A DNA stretch of 22,500 bases, from positions 1 through 22,500 of the forward strand of contig CAUYUJ010003985.1 in the NCBI GenBank assembly GCA_963575745.1, in the 5' to 3' direction. The position numbers and the translations under genes are program-made. The DNA comes from Prorocentrum cordatum (lineage: Eukaryota > Sar > Dinophyceae > Prorocentrales > Prorocentraceae). The stretch's first letter is position 1. The number at the start of each line of letters is the position of its first letter. The notes under the pieces are model-generated. The model made no database searches. It had not been told where the DNA came from and saw nothing but the letters and a program-made list of their open reading frames with translations. Shown in pieces: positions 8,251 to 17,612 of the stretch.

Positions 8251-9270
8251 ATCGAGCCCCACGCCCAGCCCTTCGTCGCTCGCGCCCCCATCGCCCCGCG
8301 CGCCTGGACACCGTCGCGCGCCCGCGCGCGACGCGCGCTGGGGGAATTCGCCGCATGCCGCGCTGCCTCCTCCACCTGCACCCCGCCGTCTAACCGCGAC
8401 ACCATAGCGACGCACCGCGTCTTCGCCCCGCCGCGCAGCGCCCCTGCGAACGCCGCGCGCTCGCCCGCCGCATCGCGCCGCCACGCCCACGGAAAAGAAC
8501 GCGACACGACGACGCCCGTCGACTGGTCTAACTCGCCACGTCGGCCGCACAACGCCAGCGCCCCGAAAGAGCATCCCGCTGTGTCTGGGAGGGGGGCCAG
8601 TCCTTACCTCCGTCGTTCTTCGCCTTGTAGTCGAGCATGGGGAAGAGCTCTCCACCCGCGCCGCTTGCCACGGACGCGCCATCTTCGGGCAGAAACGCGC
8701 GACGCGCGCGGGCGCCCGCATCCTGCGCCCTCGCTGGGCGCGCTGCTAGCAGGGGCGCCCAGCGCGTCGCAAACGCGCGGGGGGGGGAAGGCCGCAGAGC
8801 ATCCCGCTTCGGCCGCTGCCCGTGCACAGCGGCAACTCCTCCGATGGTGACCTTCCGACGTCTCCAGCTCCGCATGTACGCCACCGAGAACTCGGCCTTC
8901 CGTCCGCCGGCTGCACCTTCGGCGAGCCGCTCCATCATGTCCACGCAGTCCCGCCAATAGAACGCGCATGCGCGACATGTTAGGATGGGCGCCGCCGACG
9001 TCGCGTCGACCTCCCCTGCAAACGCCCGCAAGCCAGCGCATTCCACCCAGCCTCGGACGATATTATTGACCCGCGCGCGTCGCTCGCGATACGCGTCGCC
9101 ACTCGCTTCCCAAGGCGAGTGGCACGTTCGCCGCCGATCTGCCTGCCGAGCTGTTCGATGTCCTGGCGAAGCTCTCTCTCGCACATCGTGGAACGCCATC
9201 GGTTGCCGATCCGCGCAACAATCGCAAGCGTACCTTGCCTGGGCGTCATGCGCCATATGAACCGCCATGA
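8251..9270 (-). pseudogene. Helitron-like polyprotein, region between Rep and helicase
   Basis: A minus ORF at 9268-8528 shows ADRQPMAFHDV, then FAGEVDATSAAPILTCRAC, DMMERLAEGAAGG, RRRKVTIGGVAAVHGQRP and DYKAKNDGGKDWPP. The overlapping frame supplies GKRVATRIASDA at about 9110-9075. These blocks match my recollection of the segment following the Rep domain in dinoflagellate Helitron proteins. Another frame continues from about 8552 (ERAAFAGALRGG, SRLDGGVQVEEAARH). At least two frame changes are needed to read the segment through, so it is decayed. The collinear order with the helicase downstream on the same strand supports a single element. Confidence 0.7.
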
Positions 9271-10300
9271 TGATAGCGACATCCGTCTGCTCCTCGGCGC
9301 ACGGCTATCCACGCGCGCAACATGCGCAATCGGGAACCTGCACGGACGCTGCACATCCAAATTAGACCGCAGCCCGGACAGGACGCAAGGGCGCGCCCCA
9401 TCCAGACTCTCGCGTCTCATGGGCCCGCGTAGACTGCCCGCGCAGTTGCGTCGGCCTGGCCGCGGCATGTCTAGCTCGGCCGCCATCCCTGGACAAACAA
9501 CTGTGGCGCGGCTCATCAGCGGCGACGTCTGCTGGGAATTTGATGTGCACAGCTTGGCAGTCTTTCATTCTGCACGCTGCCAGCGGCGTTATCCGACGTC
9601 TCTGCGCCTTTCACATTCACGTGGCTCTGCTCGCGATCCAGCCAATGCGGCGCGCCCTCGCCCAGATACCCCCTCTCCCCCCCACATCTCCGCCGCCGCT
9701 GCGACCATTTCCTGCCGCGCGCGGCGATCCGCGTCGCGCATCTGAAACTCTGGCCTGCGCGCGGGCCCGCCGTCTGTCTTGCACTAGGGCCACGCCGCCC
9801 CCGCCCCTCCCGGCCTCTCACCGGCGGCGTCTCCAAGAAGCCTCCCCGAGCACACCTGCCAACGCACCGGGCTCTTGCAATACCCAAAGAAGCGGCGACC
9901 GCTATGCCCGGCACCCCCCCGCGCGATCTCGACGGCGCGATCGGGCGCAAGCGCGAGCGCTGCGCGGAAACGCGGCAGCACGCGCAGAGCGCGCACGTTA
10001 ACTCCCGCGCCCCAAGACCGCGCCCCTGAAAACTCAACCCTCTAAGACCTCGCTTCTCCGGAGCAGGTCTGGGCACTGGTTGCAGCGCGGGCAATTCGGA
10101 CGCGCGCGCGCCCCGAACAGGTGACGGACCGTAGCTTACTAGATGACGTGGGCTCCGTCTGCGCTGGCCATCGGGCCCCGCGCAAACACGCCCCTTGCGC
10201 TCAAATTTCGCAAGGGGATCTCAGCCAAGGCAGCCCCCGATGGAACGTCCACGCGCGCGTCGTCGGGTCTCGGCGCAACGCGCGGCCACCCCCGGTCGCC
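9271..10300 (-). pseudogene. expected Helitron Rep (HUH) region, not recognisable
   Basis: By position this 1 kb should encode the Helitron_like_N/HUH endonuclease, between the blocks at 10.4 kb and 9.2 kb. Overlapping frames of 70-190 codons exist (for example 10094-9516 and 9996-9784, minus), but I see neither the two-His HxH motif nor a YxxxY catalytic pair in good context. Either decay is strongest here or part of the domain has been lost or replaced. Confidence 0.4.
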
Positions 10301-10810
10301 TGCTCGCCGCGACGCGGCGGCGTCGTCGGCAGCATTGCGGACTGGATCGCGTGACCGAGTGCGCCAAAGTATCCCCATATAAGGGACTGCGCCTTGCCTA
10401 GCACAAACGGCGCAAATTCAAGCGCGCGACGCCGCGCGCGCAAGGCGTCCGTCCCGAAGCGCATGGCCCAGCGCGTTTCCTGCGCTCCTGAAGACCGCCG
10501 CGACGCACGCCTGATGCTCGCCAGCATCTTGCACGCAGCTTCCCCAAGGCCCGGGACGTACGACGCCTTCGCCATGTCCCCCATCACCTTTTGTTCGCGT
10601 CGCCGCGCATTTCCTTGCAGGGCCCGTTTGGTCTGCTTCGCCCTCCACAGCCCTTGTCAGGGTGATCTCGCCCTGCGCCGACTGAAAATTCAGAACCACG
10701 CACGTGGAACATGCTTTGCAGAGGTCCACCGCCGAAGAGGACAGGAGTTCCACGCGGCGACGCATTAATCCTGCGCACCCAGACCTGCGGCCCCCCGCGC
10801 ACTGCAGTAC
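10301..10810 (-). pseudogene. Helitron-like polyprotein, N-proximal region
   Basis: On the minus strand a frame reads CSTCVVLNFQSAQGEITLTR and AVEGEADQTGPARK (about 10715-10610). A +1-type frameshift near 10590 leads to a second frame with ASYVPGLGEAACKML, GAQETRWAMRFGTDALR and LGKAQSLIWGYFGALGH (to about 10390). In the family this is the segment just before the Rep domain, typically with an FVTFSPDE-like block. Here that block is corrupted (APFVLGKA). The same strand and order as the helicase parts indicate the start of the recognisable element. The true N-terminus and promoter are not identified. Confidence 0.68.
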
Positions 10811-11165
10811 TTGATTATCGAGAACGCAAAGATGGCAGACCACAGCTCCGACTGGCGCATAATCGCGCCACCCCGGCACGCGCTCGAACAGAGAACGAGC
10901 GCCCCTGCTTCTGCGCGCGCTCTCCGGCATCTGCCTCGCCTTTGTAGCCCTCCAGGACGCGAGGAAAAAAAACAGGCTTGCATTCGCTTCGGGGCGTTGG
11001 ACGAAATTCTTGGCGCTTAGCTCCAACTGGTCCATTATCGCGCCTCCCCGGCACGCGCGCGAACAGTCCACGAGCTCCACCGCTTCTGCGCGCGCTCTCC
11101 GGCGCCTGCCTCGCCTTTGTTGCAGTCCACGACGCGATGCGGAGCAACGGGCTTGCATCCTTGGG
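10811..11165. repeat. tandem duplication, ~175-bp units
   Basis: The segment around 10864-10987 recurs at about 11040-11162. The landmark cccggcacgcg lies at 10872 and again at 11047, an offset of 175 bp. Further shared landmarks are cttctgcgcgcgctctccgg, ctgcctcgcctttg and gggcttgcat. On minus, both copies read KARQxPESARRSxGAR, but in different frames because 175 is not a multiple of 3. Divergence is moderate, with several mismatches per 50 bp. Confidence 0.78.
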
Positions 11166-11460
11166 CGAAATTCTTGACGTTTCGCGTATCCCCACCAGCC
11201 TGCCGCCCGCGCGTGTAATTAGATCGACCCGTGGCCCAGACCCTTCAGCTCGGCGCCTGCGCTTTCGCTTGCGCCCGCGAGGAAAAAAGGTACCCCCACC
11301 AGCCCCCAGCAGCTTGCAGTCCCCACCCTCGGAGATGCTTATTTTCCCTCGGCGTTTGCAGCATTGCCCTCGTGCTGCAGCTCCCCCCGGCAGTAGGTTC
11401 TGTGCTGGTGCCTGCGCGCGCGCCGGCAATTAGATCCGCTCGTGGCCCGAGCTAACTCGA
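11166..11460. repeat. second degenerate tandem duplication, ~211-bp offset
   Basis: The motif aattagatc..cgtggccc occurs at 11217 and again at 11428, with a similar GC-rich lead-in. This block also begins with cgaaattctt, as does the preceding 175-bp unit (11002 and 11166), so the two repeat systems are partly related. No gene is recognisable. Confidence 0.55.
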
Positions 11461-11551
11461 CTCGCTGCCGGCGCCTCCGCCTGCTTCTTGGACAAGCAAA
11501 ATTATCCCAGTGCGACCCTACCTGGGAATTGGGAGCATCTAGGGAAGCAAC

Positions 11552-11803
11552 ATGTATATCTACACCGACCGCTACATTAACATCTACACCTGGATCTACA
11601 TCTACATCAACACCAACATCTACATCTACATCTACATCTACATCTACATCTACATCTACATCTACATCTACATCTACATCTACATCTACATCTGCATGTA
11701 CATATACACCCACACTTACAACTACATCTACATATGCATGTACGTCTACATCTACATATACACCTACATCAACATCTACACCTACGCCTACATCTACATC
11801 TCT
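11552..11803 (+). repeat. (TACATC)n hexanucleotide array
   Basis: About 250 bp of TACATC/ACATCT units. A nearly perfect core at about 11617-11692 is flanked by degenerate units (ACACCT, ACATGC, ACGCCT). Because 6 is a multiple of 3, all frames stay open and give Tyr-Ile, Thr-Ser or Asp-Val dipeptide ORFs, which I do not regard as genes. Confidence 0.92.
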
Positions 11804-12175
11804 GCTAGGCTATGTTATGCTGCGCTCTGCTACGCCATGCTATACGATGCATGCTCGGTGAGGCTACGCTCTGCTACGCTATGCTGCGTTATGTTATGTT
11901 AATGTTGCGCTGCGCTAAGCTAAAAGCTAAGCTGCGCTGAGCTGGGCTGAGCTGAGCTAAGCTACGCTAAGCTAGGCCAGGCTAAGCTAAGCTACACTAA
12001 ACTAAGCTGAGCCAGGCTAAGCTGAACTAAGCTAAGCTAAGCTACACTAAACTAAGCTGAGCTAGGCTAGGCTAAGCTACGATAAGCTAAGCTAAGCTAA
12101 GCGACGCTAGACTAAGCAATAAGCGAGGCTGGGCCAAGCTAAAATGAGATTAGCAACGCTACGCTAAGGAGACGT
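11804..12175 (+). repeat. degenerate pentamer array, GCTAA/GCTGA/GCTAC type
   Basis: About 370 bp are built of 5-bp steps such as gctaa, gctga, gctac, gctgg and ggcta, shifting from GCTATGTTATG-like variants at the left to AAGCTAAGCT at the right. It joins the hexamer array without a gap. AGCT palindromes are frequent. No ORF. Confidence 0.85.
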
Positions 12176-12545
12176 AGCTGGGGGAACCGCGGGGCGGATA
12201 CTGGGGGAACCGCCCGGGGCGTTTTCCAGTGCCCGGCCTCTTTAAGCCCAGAGAGTAAGGACCCTTCAAGGCCGAGCCTAGGTCGGGAAAGAAACACCAG
12301 CCCATCCAGAAACGATCAGCACGGGAGTTGGTGAATCGAGTGCGGCAGGGCGCATGCAGTCGCGCAGCCGTCTTCGGGAAAACAAAAATCACAAAGAGCT
12401 CCCCGCTTGGAAGTTTAAAATGGCAACCAGTGCAAGCAACGAGGGTGCTTCGATGAAGGGTGCGCAGCGCGGGGTGTTTCGATGACTCGTAATGGCTGCT
12501 GCACCGGATTGTTTGTATAATAATCTACCGCGCGTTTTGAAACTT
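12176..12545. other. no gene seen
   Basis: Unique-looking sequence with a short direct duplication, ctgggggaaccgc at about 12178 and 12201. A 77-codon minus frame (12392-12159) has no recognisable feature. Confidence 0.4.
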
Positions 12546-12930
12546 GGCGCAATATTGGAGCCCTCTGGGGGCCCTCCTGGAGCTCTTTCTTGGCGCTCTC
12601 TGGAGGTCCTCTGGTGGTATTATTGGAGCTGTTTGGGGTTCTTTTGGGGCGTCTTGGAGCCCTCCTGGGGCTCTTCGGGTGTCTAGGGGCCCTCGTGGGG
12701 CCGTCTTGGGCCACTTTGCTCTAAAACAAAGTTCACAACCCAGAACCTCCCAAGGGCTCTGAAGCGCCGTCCTGGAGCCCTCTTGGCCCGCTCTTGGCGC
12801 GCTCTTTGGCACCCTTGGAGCCTTCTCGGGGCCCTTTTGGACCCCCTCTTTGGGCCATCTTGGACTGTTTGGGTGCCATCTTGAAGCCTCCAGGGCCCAT
12901 CGGGGGCGAAAACGCGAAAAGGCAAAACAC
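12546..12930 (-). repeat. degenerate low-complexity repeat, Pro/Arg/Gln/Ala-coding on minus
   Basis: The plus strand consists of loose variations on ggagccctcctgggg and cttggcgc every 15-20 bp. The minus strand translates to RAPRGLQ, GGLQDAP, RAPRRLQ and similar heptad-like peptides in more than one frame. Such degenerate oligo-repeats can arise by slippage. I do not call a protein here, although open frames on minus span it. Confidence 0.6.
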
Positions 12931-12945
12931 CGTGATCCACATGAA

Positions 12946-13380
12946 GTTTTTGAAAAATGTTGGGTAACAATCAGGACAGAGGGCTGACGTCGCTGACGTC
13001 TGCATCCAAACACGTCCCGCACTTTACCGAGCAGCGCCAGACGCATGATCTCCAGCGGCGCGCCCTCCTCGGGAAGCTGCGGTGCCTGTCTCCAGACTGC
13101 GCCAAAGCGCGCGTTCCAGCGCGCATGGTGGCAGCGAGCTCTTGCGCAGTCGATCTGCAGCACCACCGCGTCTCCTGCGCCGCGACACGAGAGGCGAACT
13201 TTGCCGCGATCCGTCGCCAGCGGGATATATTTCTTCAAAATCACAAACGCACGTTGGTGCGCCCTGTTTTCCAATGCCACCCACGTCGTCCGCGGCCCAT
13301 CTGGCATAATGAAAAGCCGCGGGATACAGAAGCGTATTTCTCGCAGGTCACACCTGCTGTCCCGACCACCCCAAATCCAA
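12946..13380 (-). CDS. unidentified protein-like fragment
   Basis: A single minus frame is open from the (CA)n array to about 12945 and reads like real protein rather than low complexity. It has DLREIRFCIPRLFI, then MPDGPRTTWVALENRAHQ (Met at 13307), FVILKKYIPLATDRG, KVRLSCRGAGDAVVLQI, CHHARWNARFGAVWRQAP and APLEIMRLALLGKVR, about 125 codons in all. Cys and His are frequent in the middle. It lies 2 kb upstream of the recognisable Helitron blocks on the same strand, so it may be an upstream domain of that element or an independent exon. I do not recognise the family. The frame runs on artificially into the CA/A/T tracts upstream and the low-complexity repeat downstream. Confidence 0.45.
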
Positions 13381-13381
13381 A

Positions 13382-13382
<1 letters not shown>

Positions 13383-13460
<78 letters not shown>
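13383..13460 (+). repeat. (CA)39 dinucleotide repeat
   Basis: Thirty-nine uninterrupted CA units. Alternating purine-pyrimidine sequence of this length can adopt Z-DNA. Confidence 0.98.
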
Positions 13461-13464
<4 letters not shown>

Positions 13465-13474
13465 AAAAAAAACT

Positions 13475-13511
<37 letters not shown>

Positions 13512-13544
13512 TTTTTTTTTTTTTTTTTTTTTGCGCGCGCGCAC
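13461..13544 (+). repeat. A-tract/T-tract palindrome followed by (GC)n
   Basis: Twelve A, then CTC, then 32 A (13476-13507), immediately followed by 25 T (13508-13532) and GCGCGCGCGC. A32/T25 is a perfect inverted repeat without a loop. Lys- and Phe-runs in ORFs here are artefacts. Confidence 0.95.
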
Positions 13545-14930
13545 GCAGCGCTCGTTGATGGATGGCAAAGCTCTGCCTCGAGAGCGCCTTGTCGGACCAC
13601 CCACCCCATCTCAAAGTAGCCTGCCGGCGAACAAGAAGGTGGCGGCGCGCAGACGTGCTGAGGGCGCCGGGGCCCTGCACCCTCTTCGGGGGCGCGGCGG
13701 CGACGCCCCCGAGGCCGGGCAACGGCAGCGGCAGCAAGGGAGGCGGCAGGCCCGAGGCCCGGACCTGCCATGGCGGTGGCGGCGGGCAGCGGTTCGCGGC
13801 AGCGAGACCGCGGGCCACGCGGCAGGGCCAGGACGACGCAGCGGCTTTGCGCCCGCGCGCAGGAGGGAACCAAAAAAAAGACAACCAAAAAATAGCCGTC
13901 TCGCCGAAAAGTCGGACCGCTCCTGTGGACAAAGTACTCAGTTTGGCACTCCCGCGCTGTCCCCGCTGCGCCACTGCCCGCGCCGCCCTCGCGCGCCTGA
14001 GCAGTACTCTGCGGCAGTGCCCTTTTGGCGTGCCCCGCGCTCGCTGCGCCCTTTCCTGCGTTTTGCCTGGCGACGACGTCTGCTGGCGCGCGCACTCGCA
14101 AGACGACCTTCCCCAAACACTGCTCGACACGTTGCGCTGCAAACGCGGCGTGGTCACGCGCACGCGTTTCGCGGCCAGCGACTCTCCCGCCCCGTCACCC
14201 CGCGCCGCGCCACTCGCGCTGCGCCCCTGCCTGGCCTGTCTCGCGCCAGCAGCACCACGCCCAGCAGGAGAGCCTCGCCCCCCGGTTTTGCGCCGGGGGC
14301 CGGCACCTCCATCCCGCGCTGCGCGCCGATCTGACCCTGAATCGCCCGCAAACGACGCGCGACGATGTCCCTTACAGATGCAGCCAGTCGGGGACCACGC
14401 AACTGCAAAAGCAAACCTCAAGCTCTCCCCGCGCGCACTGCGCACCACGTTTGCCCTTTTCCCGCGCGCGGGTCCCACGCTCAATGTTCCACCCCAGCGC
14501 GTCGCTCGCCCTCGTGGCCCAAAGTCTCACGAAAACGATCGCGCCCGCGCCGCGCTCTCGCCCGTTCTCGTCTGTCGCGCCCAGGTCCTCGCCGCGCCTG
14601 AAAGTGAGGGGCACGAGGACCTCAGCGCGGGCAGCGCCAAACAAGCCCGGCCAGGCCCGTGTCCGCCAGACCTCCAGCGCCAAGCTTTGGCCGCCCCAGC
14701 GCGCGCGCACTGGTGCCAGGAGTTCGCCTGAGAGTACGTGCAGAAGGGGCAGCCCTGCCCTCCAGGCGATCCCTTTTGCGGCCCCCTTCTAGCAACACCA
14801 GGCGCGACGGAGCCGCCCTTCGCAGTGCAACTCCTTTCCGGATGCCCCTCGCTCCCCTCACTTGTAGCTCCACGCCAACGGGGGGCCCTCACGCGTGGGC
14901 GCGGCCACCTGGGATTCAACCACGTGAGAG
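13545..14930 (-). other. GC-rich region, possible decayed coding on minus
   Basis: Long overlapping frames exist on both strands because stops are rare in GC-rich DNA. The most protein-like minus pieces are LTFRRGEDLGATDENGRER, SVRDIVARRLRAIQGQIG and GAKPGGEALLLG (14660-14250), in two frames. These hint at another frameshifted coding remnant, with no recognisable family. Nothing else is supported. Confidence 0.22.
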
Positions 14931-16610
14931 AACAGCTCGGGCTGGCTCCTGCCGCAGCTATCCTATGCGGAAGGCGCCCAGGTCAAGCCGGTCGCGGAGG
15001 CTGCCAACGCCAAGGGGCGTGCCCAATGGCCGCCCCCCCCCCGGCAGCTGATCCAGCAGGAGCACGCAGCGAGGCAGTCGCAGCCCGGCGGCGCCGGCAG
15101 GGCTCTGGACGATGCTATTGCGGGGGGGGGGGGCGCAGCACCACTACGTCGCGCAGCAGAGCAAGTAAACCCAGCAGCAGCGCTCGCATCGGCATCGTCG
15201 CGCCGCAGGTGGTCTGTCTCGGGGGCGCGCCCGGGAGCTGACAGCGAGTGCAAGATCCACTTGGCCAGCTACTGGCAGGGGACTTCCGTTGAGATGGGCG
15301 CCGTGCCTGTTTTTTTCGACCACACAGGGGGGACAAAATCCAACGCTGGTTGGTGTTCTCTCCCAGCCCCTGGCCAAGTCTGTCTGCTTGCGGTTGCTTC
15401 CACTTCCCTCCTCCTTGTCCTCCTCCTCCCTCCTTTCTGCTCCCTGCTTCCCCCGCTTTCCTGCTGTCCCCGCCCGGCCCCTCTTTTGCCTACCCGCCCG
15501 CCCCGCTGGCCCTGGCCTCCCGCCTGAGCATTCGTCGTCTCCCTCTCCCCTCCTCGCCCCCTTCCGCCAGGCAACGCGGCCTCCCCGGGAACAGCGTGAC
15601 GTGTACACATGCAGGCGCAGGGTTTTCTTACTGTGACGGCCCACTGATCCAGGCCATTTGCGAGTACTTACTTGGCGAGCAGTGCAACGCAAGGACTGCC
15701 ACTGGTGCGCTCTCCCATGAGCCCCTGCGGCGCCCCCCATCGATCACAAGACCCGCTTGCTCCCAAAAGAACCTAAAACAACATCCTGGCTTGTCGGCGG
15801 CAGAGACAAACGGTAGCTCCTATATAAAATCGATAACTCTGCCCGGCAGGGTGCTGCAAAATAGCGCGGGTGTACTTTGCACGCTTGCCTGCACACACGA
15901 CCGGCCGAAGCTACCACACAACACAAACCCCACACGCAACCAAACAAAACACGCAACAGGTGCGCAACATCTCACCGCCGAGTGCACAACCAAAGTGGAC
16001 AAGGCGACTTGTGCACCGACGATGGTCCGCGCCCCCCCCCAAACAAAAAGCATGGCGAGCGCATGACAACCTCCCAAAATGCTTTGTCCGCTCTGGGAAA
16101 CTCTGCCGTCACGGGGGCGCGCGCATCTGATTGATCCACAGTGTCTGGGACCGTACGGCCGCGGCAGACCCAAAAACCAACATAAGTTTTCACTTGGAAA
16201 CCAAATGCTCCACGTTTTCTCGCCCTTTCAAAAATACTCTGACGCAGCCAACGCACGCAGCCAACGCGCAGCACCACTCAATTAGGTAGCCGCACCGCTG
16301 GCTAAACAAAACGAAGAGATTGGACTAGGTAACACCTCCGAGGCACGGCGCAAAAAGCAACGGTAATCACGCAGTTTGCGGCCTGCCTCCGAGCGAACTC
16401 TCCTCTGTACCTGCGCGGGGTGTCTATCCGCTGGGCCCCCCCGACGGTCCGCGCAAGCGGCCCCCGATGAGCAAATCGCACGACACAGCACAGCGTTGAA
16501 GCTTGTGTATTTGCCTACTGTCCCCTCTTGTCTGGCGCCCGAGGCACTCCACAATTAGCGAAGCCCCACACATAACACGCAGCGTCGCGCGCAGCAAAAT
16601 ACGGCCGTTT
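14931..16610. other. no supported gene
   Basis: GC-rich with C-runs and a G11-type run near 15121-15132, a pyrimidine-rich stretch (about 15400-15580), then an A/C-rich segment (about 15890-16060). A plus frame at about 15261-15370 (SYWQGTSVEMGAVPVFFDHT) is weakly protein-like but isolated. Confidence 0.3.
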
Positions 16611-16615
16611 GCTGC

Positions 16616-16670
16616 GAGAGAGAGAGAGAGATAGGGAGAGAGAGAGAGAGAGAGAGAAACAAAACAAAAC

Positions 16671-16701
<31 letters not shown>

Positions 16702-16706
16702 AACAA
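16616..16706 (+). repeat. (GA)n tract, copy 1
   Basis: GAGAGA blocks with one ATAGGG interruption, an AAACAAAACAAAACAAAAAAA spacer-like stretch, and GAGAGA again. A similar tract lies at 17984-18068. Confidence 0.93.
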
Positions 16707-16810
16707 AGACGGCAGGCGACGCGGGCAGCGTCGAGCGTCGCAACGTACAGCGATCTCCTTCAAGGCTGCGCCCCGCGAGGTGCACGGCGTCAAACAGAAG
16801 GGGTGTGAGA

Positions 16811-16880
16811 CGAGAAGGAAGAGGAAGGGGAAGAGGAGGAGGAGGAGGAGGAGGAGGAGGAGGCGGAGGAGGCGGAGCGG
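16811..16880 (+). repeat. (GGA)n tract
   Basis: GGA/GAG repeats ending in ggaggcggaggcggag. The complement is (TCC)n, the same unit as the composite-repeat tracts, in opposite orientation. Confidence 0.9.
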
Positions 16881-17409
16881 CATGCTGGCAAAACTCACTG
16901 CGGCGCCAAGAAAGTGTGCAGGGAGGGAGTGCGTGGGTGGGGGGCGCGCCGTGCGCACCTCGCCGCTGGCCGTCCTGACGAGTGGCCTCCTACGTGGCCG
17001 TCAACCCGCGAGGTGTCAGCGCGGGGCGCGCTGCACATCCCCATGCCATGCGCAGCGACAACGTCGGGTCGGCTGGCCGTCTACAGTCAGCGCGTACAGC
17101 GAAAACGCGCGATCCGGATGCAAGGGGGCCTTGGAAGCCCACGTCGAGGTTTCTCGAGCGGTGCGCGGCCGACGAAAGTGGTCGAGGATGGACCGTGGAG
17201 GCAACGATGCATGTGTACCATAAGGAGTATCCCCATACTTATTATGCGGGTTGCGGCTCTGGTAACCCAGAAGGTGGTGTCGGTTCGGTGTCGGACCCCC
17301 GCACCTGCAGAGTTCCCCAAGACGCCGCCGAGGGCTTGAAAGGGAGGCGTGGGACCCCCGACCAGAACCACATCCTCGCCCCCCCCCTTTCATCCGACAT
17401 CATCACGTC
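16881..17409 (+). other. possible coding fragment, unidentified
   Basis: A plus frame at 16982-17390 (GTG start) includes SRFLERCAADESGRGWTVEA and YHKEYPHTYYAGCGS, which look moderately protein-like. Minus frames are open over the same stretch. No family is recognisable, and the frame runs into a (TCC)n tract. Low confidence. Confidence 0.2.
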
Positions 17410-17497
17410 CCCCCTCCTCCTCCTCCTCCTCCTCCTCCTCCTCCTCCTCCTCCTCCTCCTCCTCCTCCTCCTCCTCCTCCTCCCCCTCCTCCTCCTT
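17410..17497 (+). repeat. (TCC)n microsatellite
   Basis: Almost perfect TCC for about 85 bp. Together with (GGA)n at 17537-17612 it forms an inverted-repeat pair about 40 bp apart that could fold as a long hairpin. Confidence 0.93.
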
Positions 17498-17536
17498 TAA
17501 CAGGGGGGGATGGGGGCGAGAGGAGAGAAAGGAGGT

Positions 17537-17612
17537 GCAAGAAGAGGAGGAGGAGGAGGAGGAGGAGGAAGAGAGGGGTGAAAAGGAGGAGGAGGAAGAG
17601 GGAGAGGTGGAG
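17537..17612 (+). repeat. (GGA)n tract preceding E module
   Basis: GGA/GAG repeats directly upstream of an E module, the same (GGA)n-E order as at 19869-20060. Confidence 0.9.

Noticed and set aside
11339-11902. ORFs with Asp-Val, Thr-Ser or Tyr-Ile repeats
   Set aside because: They are translations of the (TACATC)n array in different frames. A 6-bp unit cannot introduce stops.
11804-12175. Immunoglobulin switch-region-like pentamers (GAGCT/GGGCT, AGCT hotspots)
   Set aside because: The similarity is to short pentamers only. No immunoglobulin sequence is nearby and other content points to a protist. Better explained as slippage repeat.
13382-14116. Long frames crossing the CA/A/T tracts on both strands
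   Set aside because: The Val-Cys, Lys and Phe runs come from simple repeats. Only the stretch 13380-12946 on minus looks like protein.
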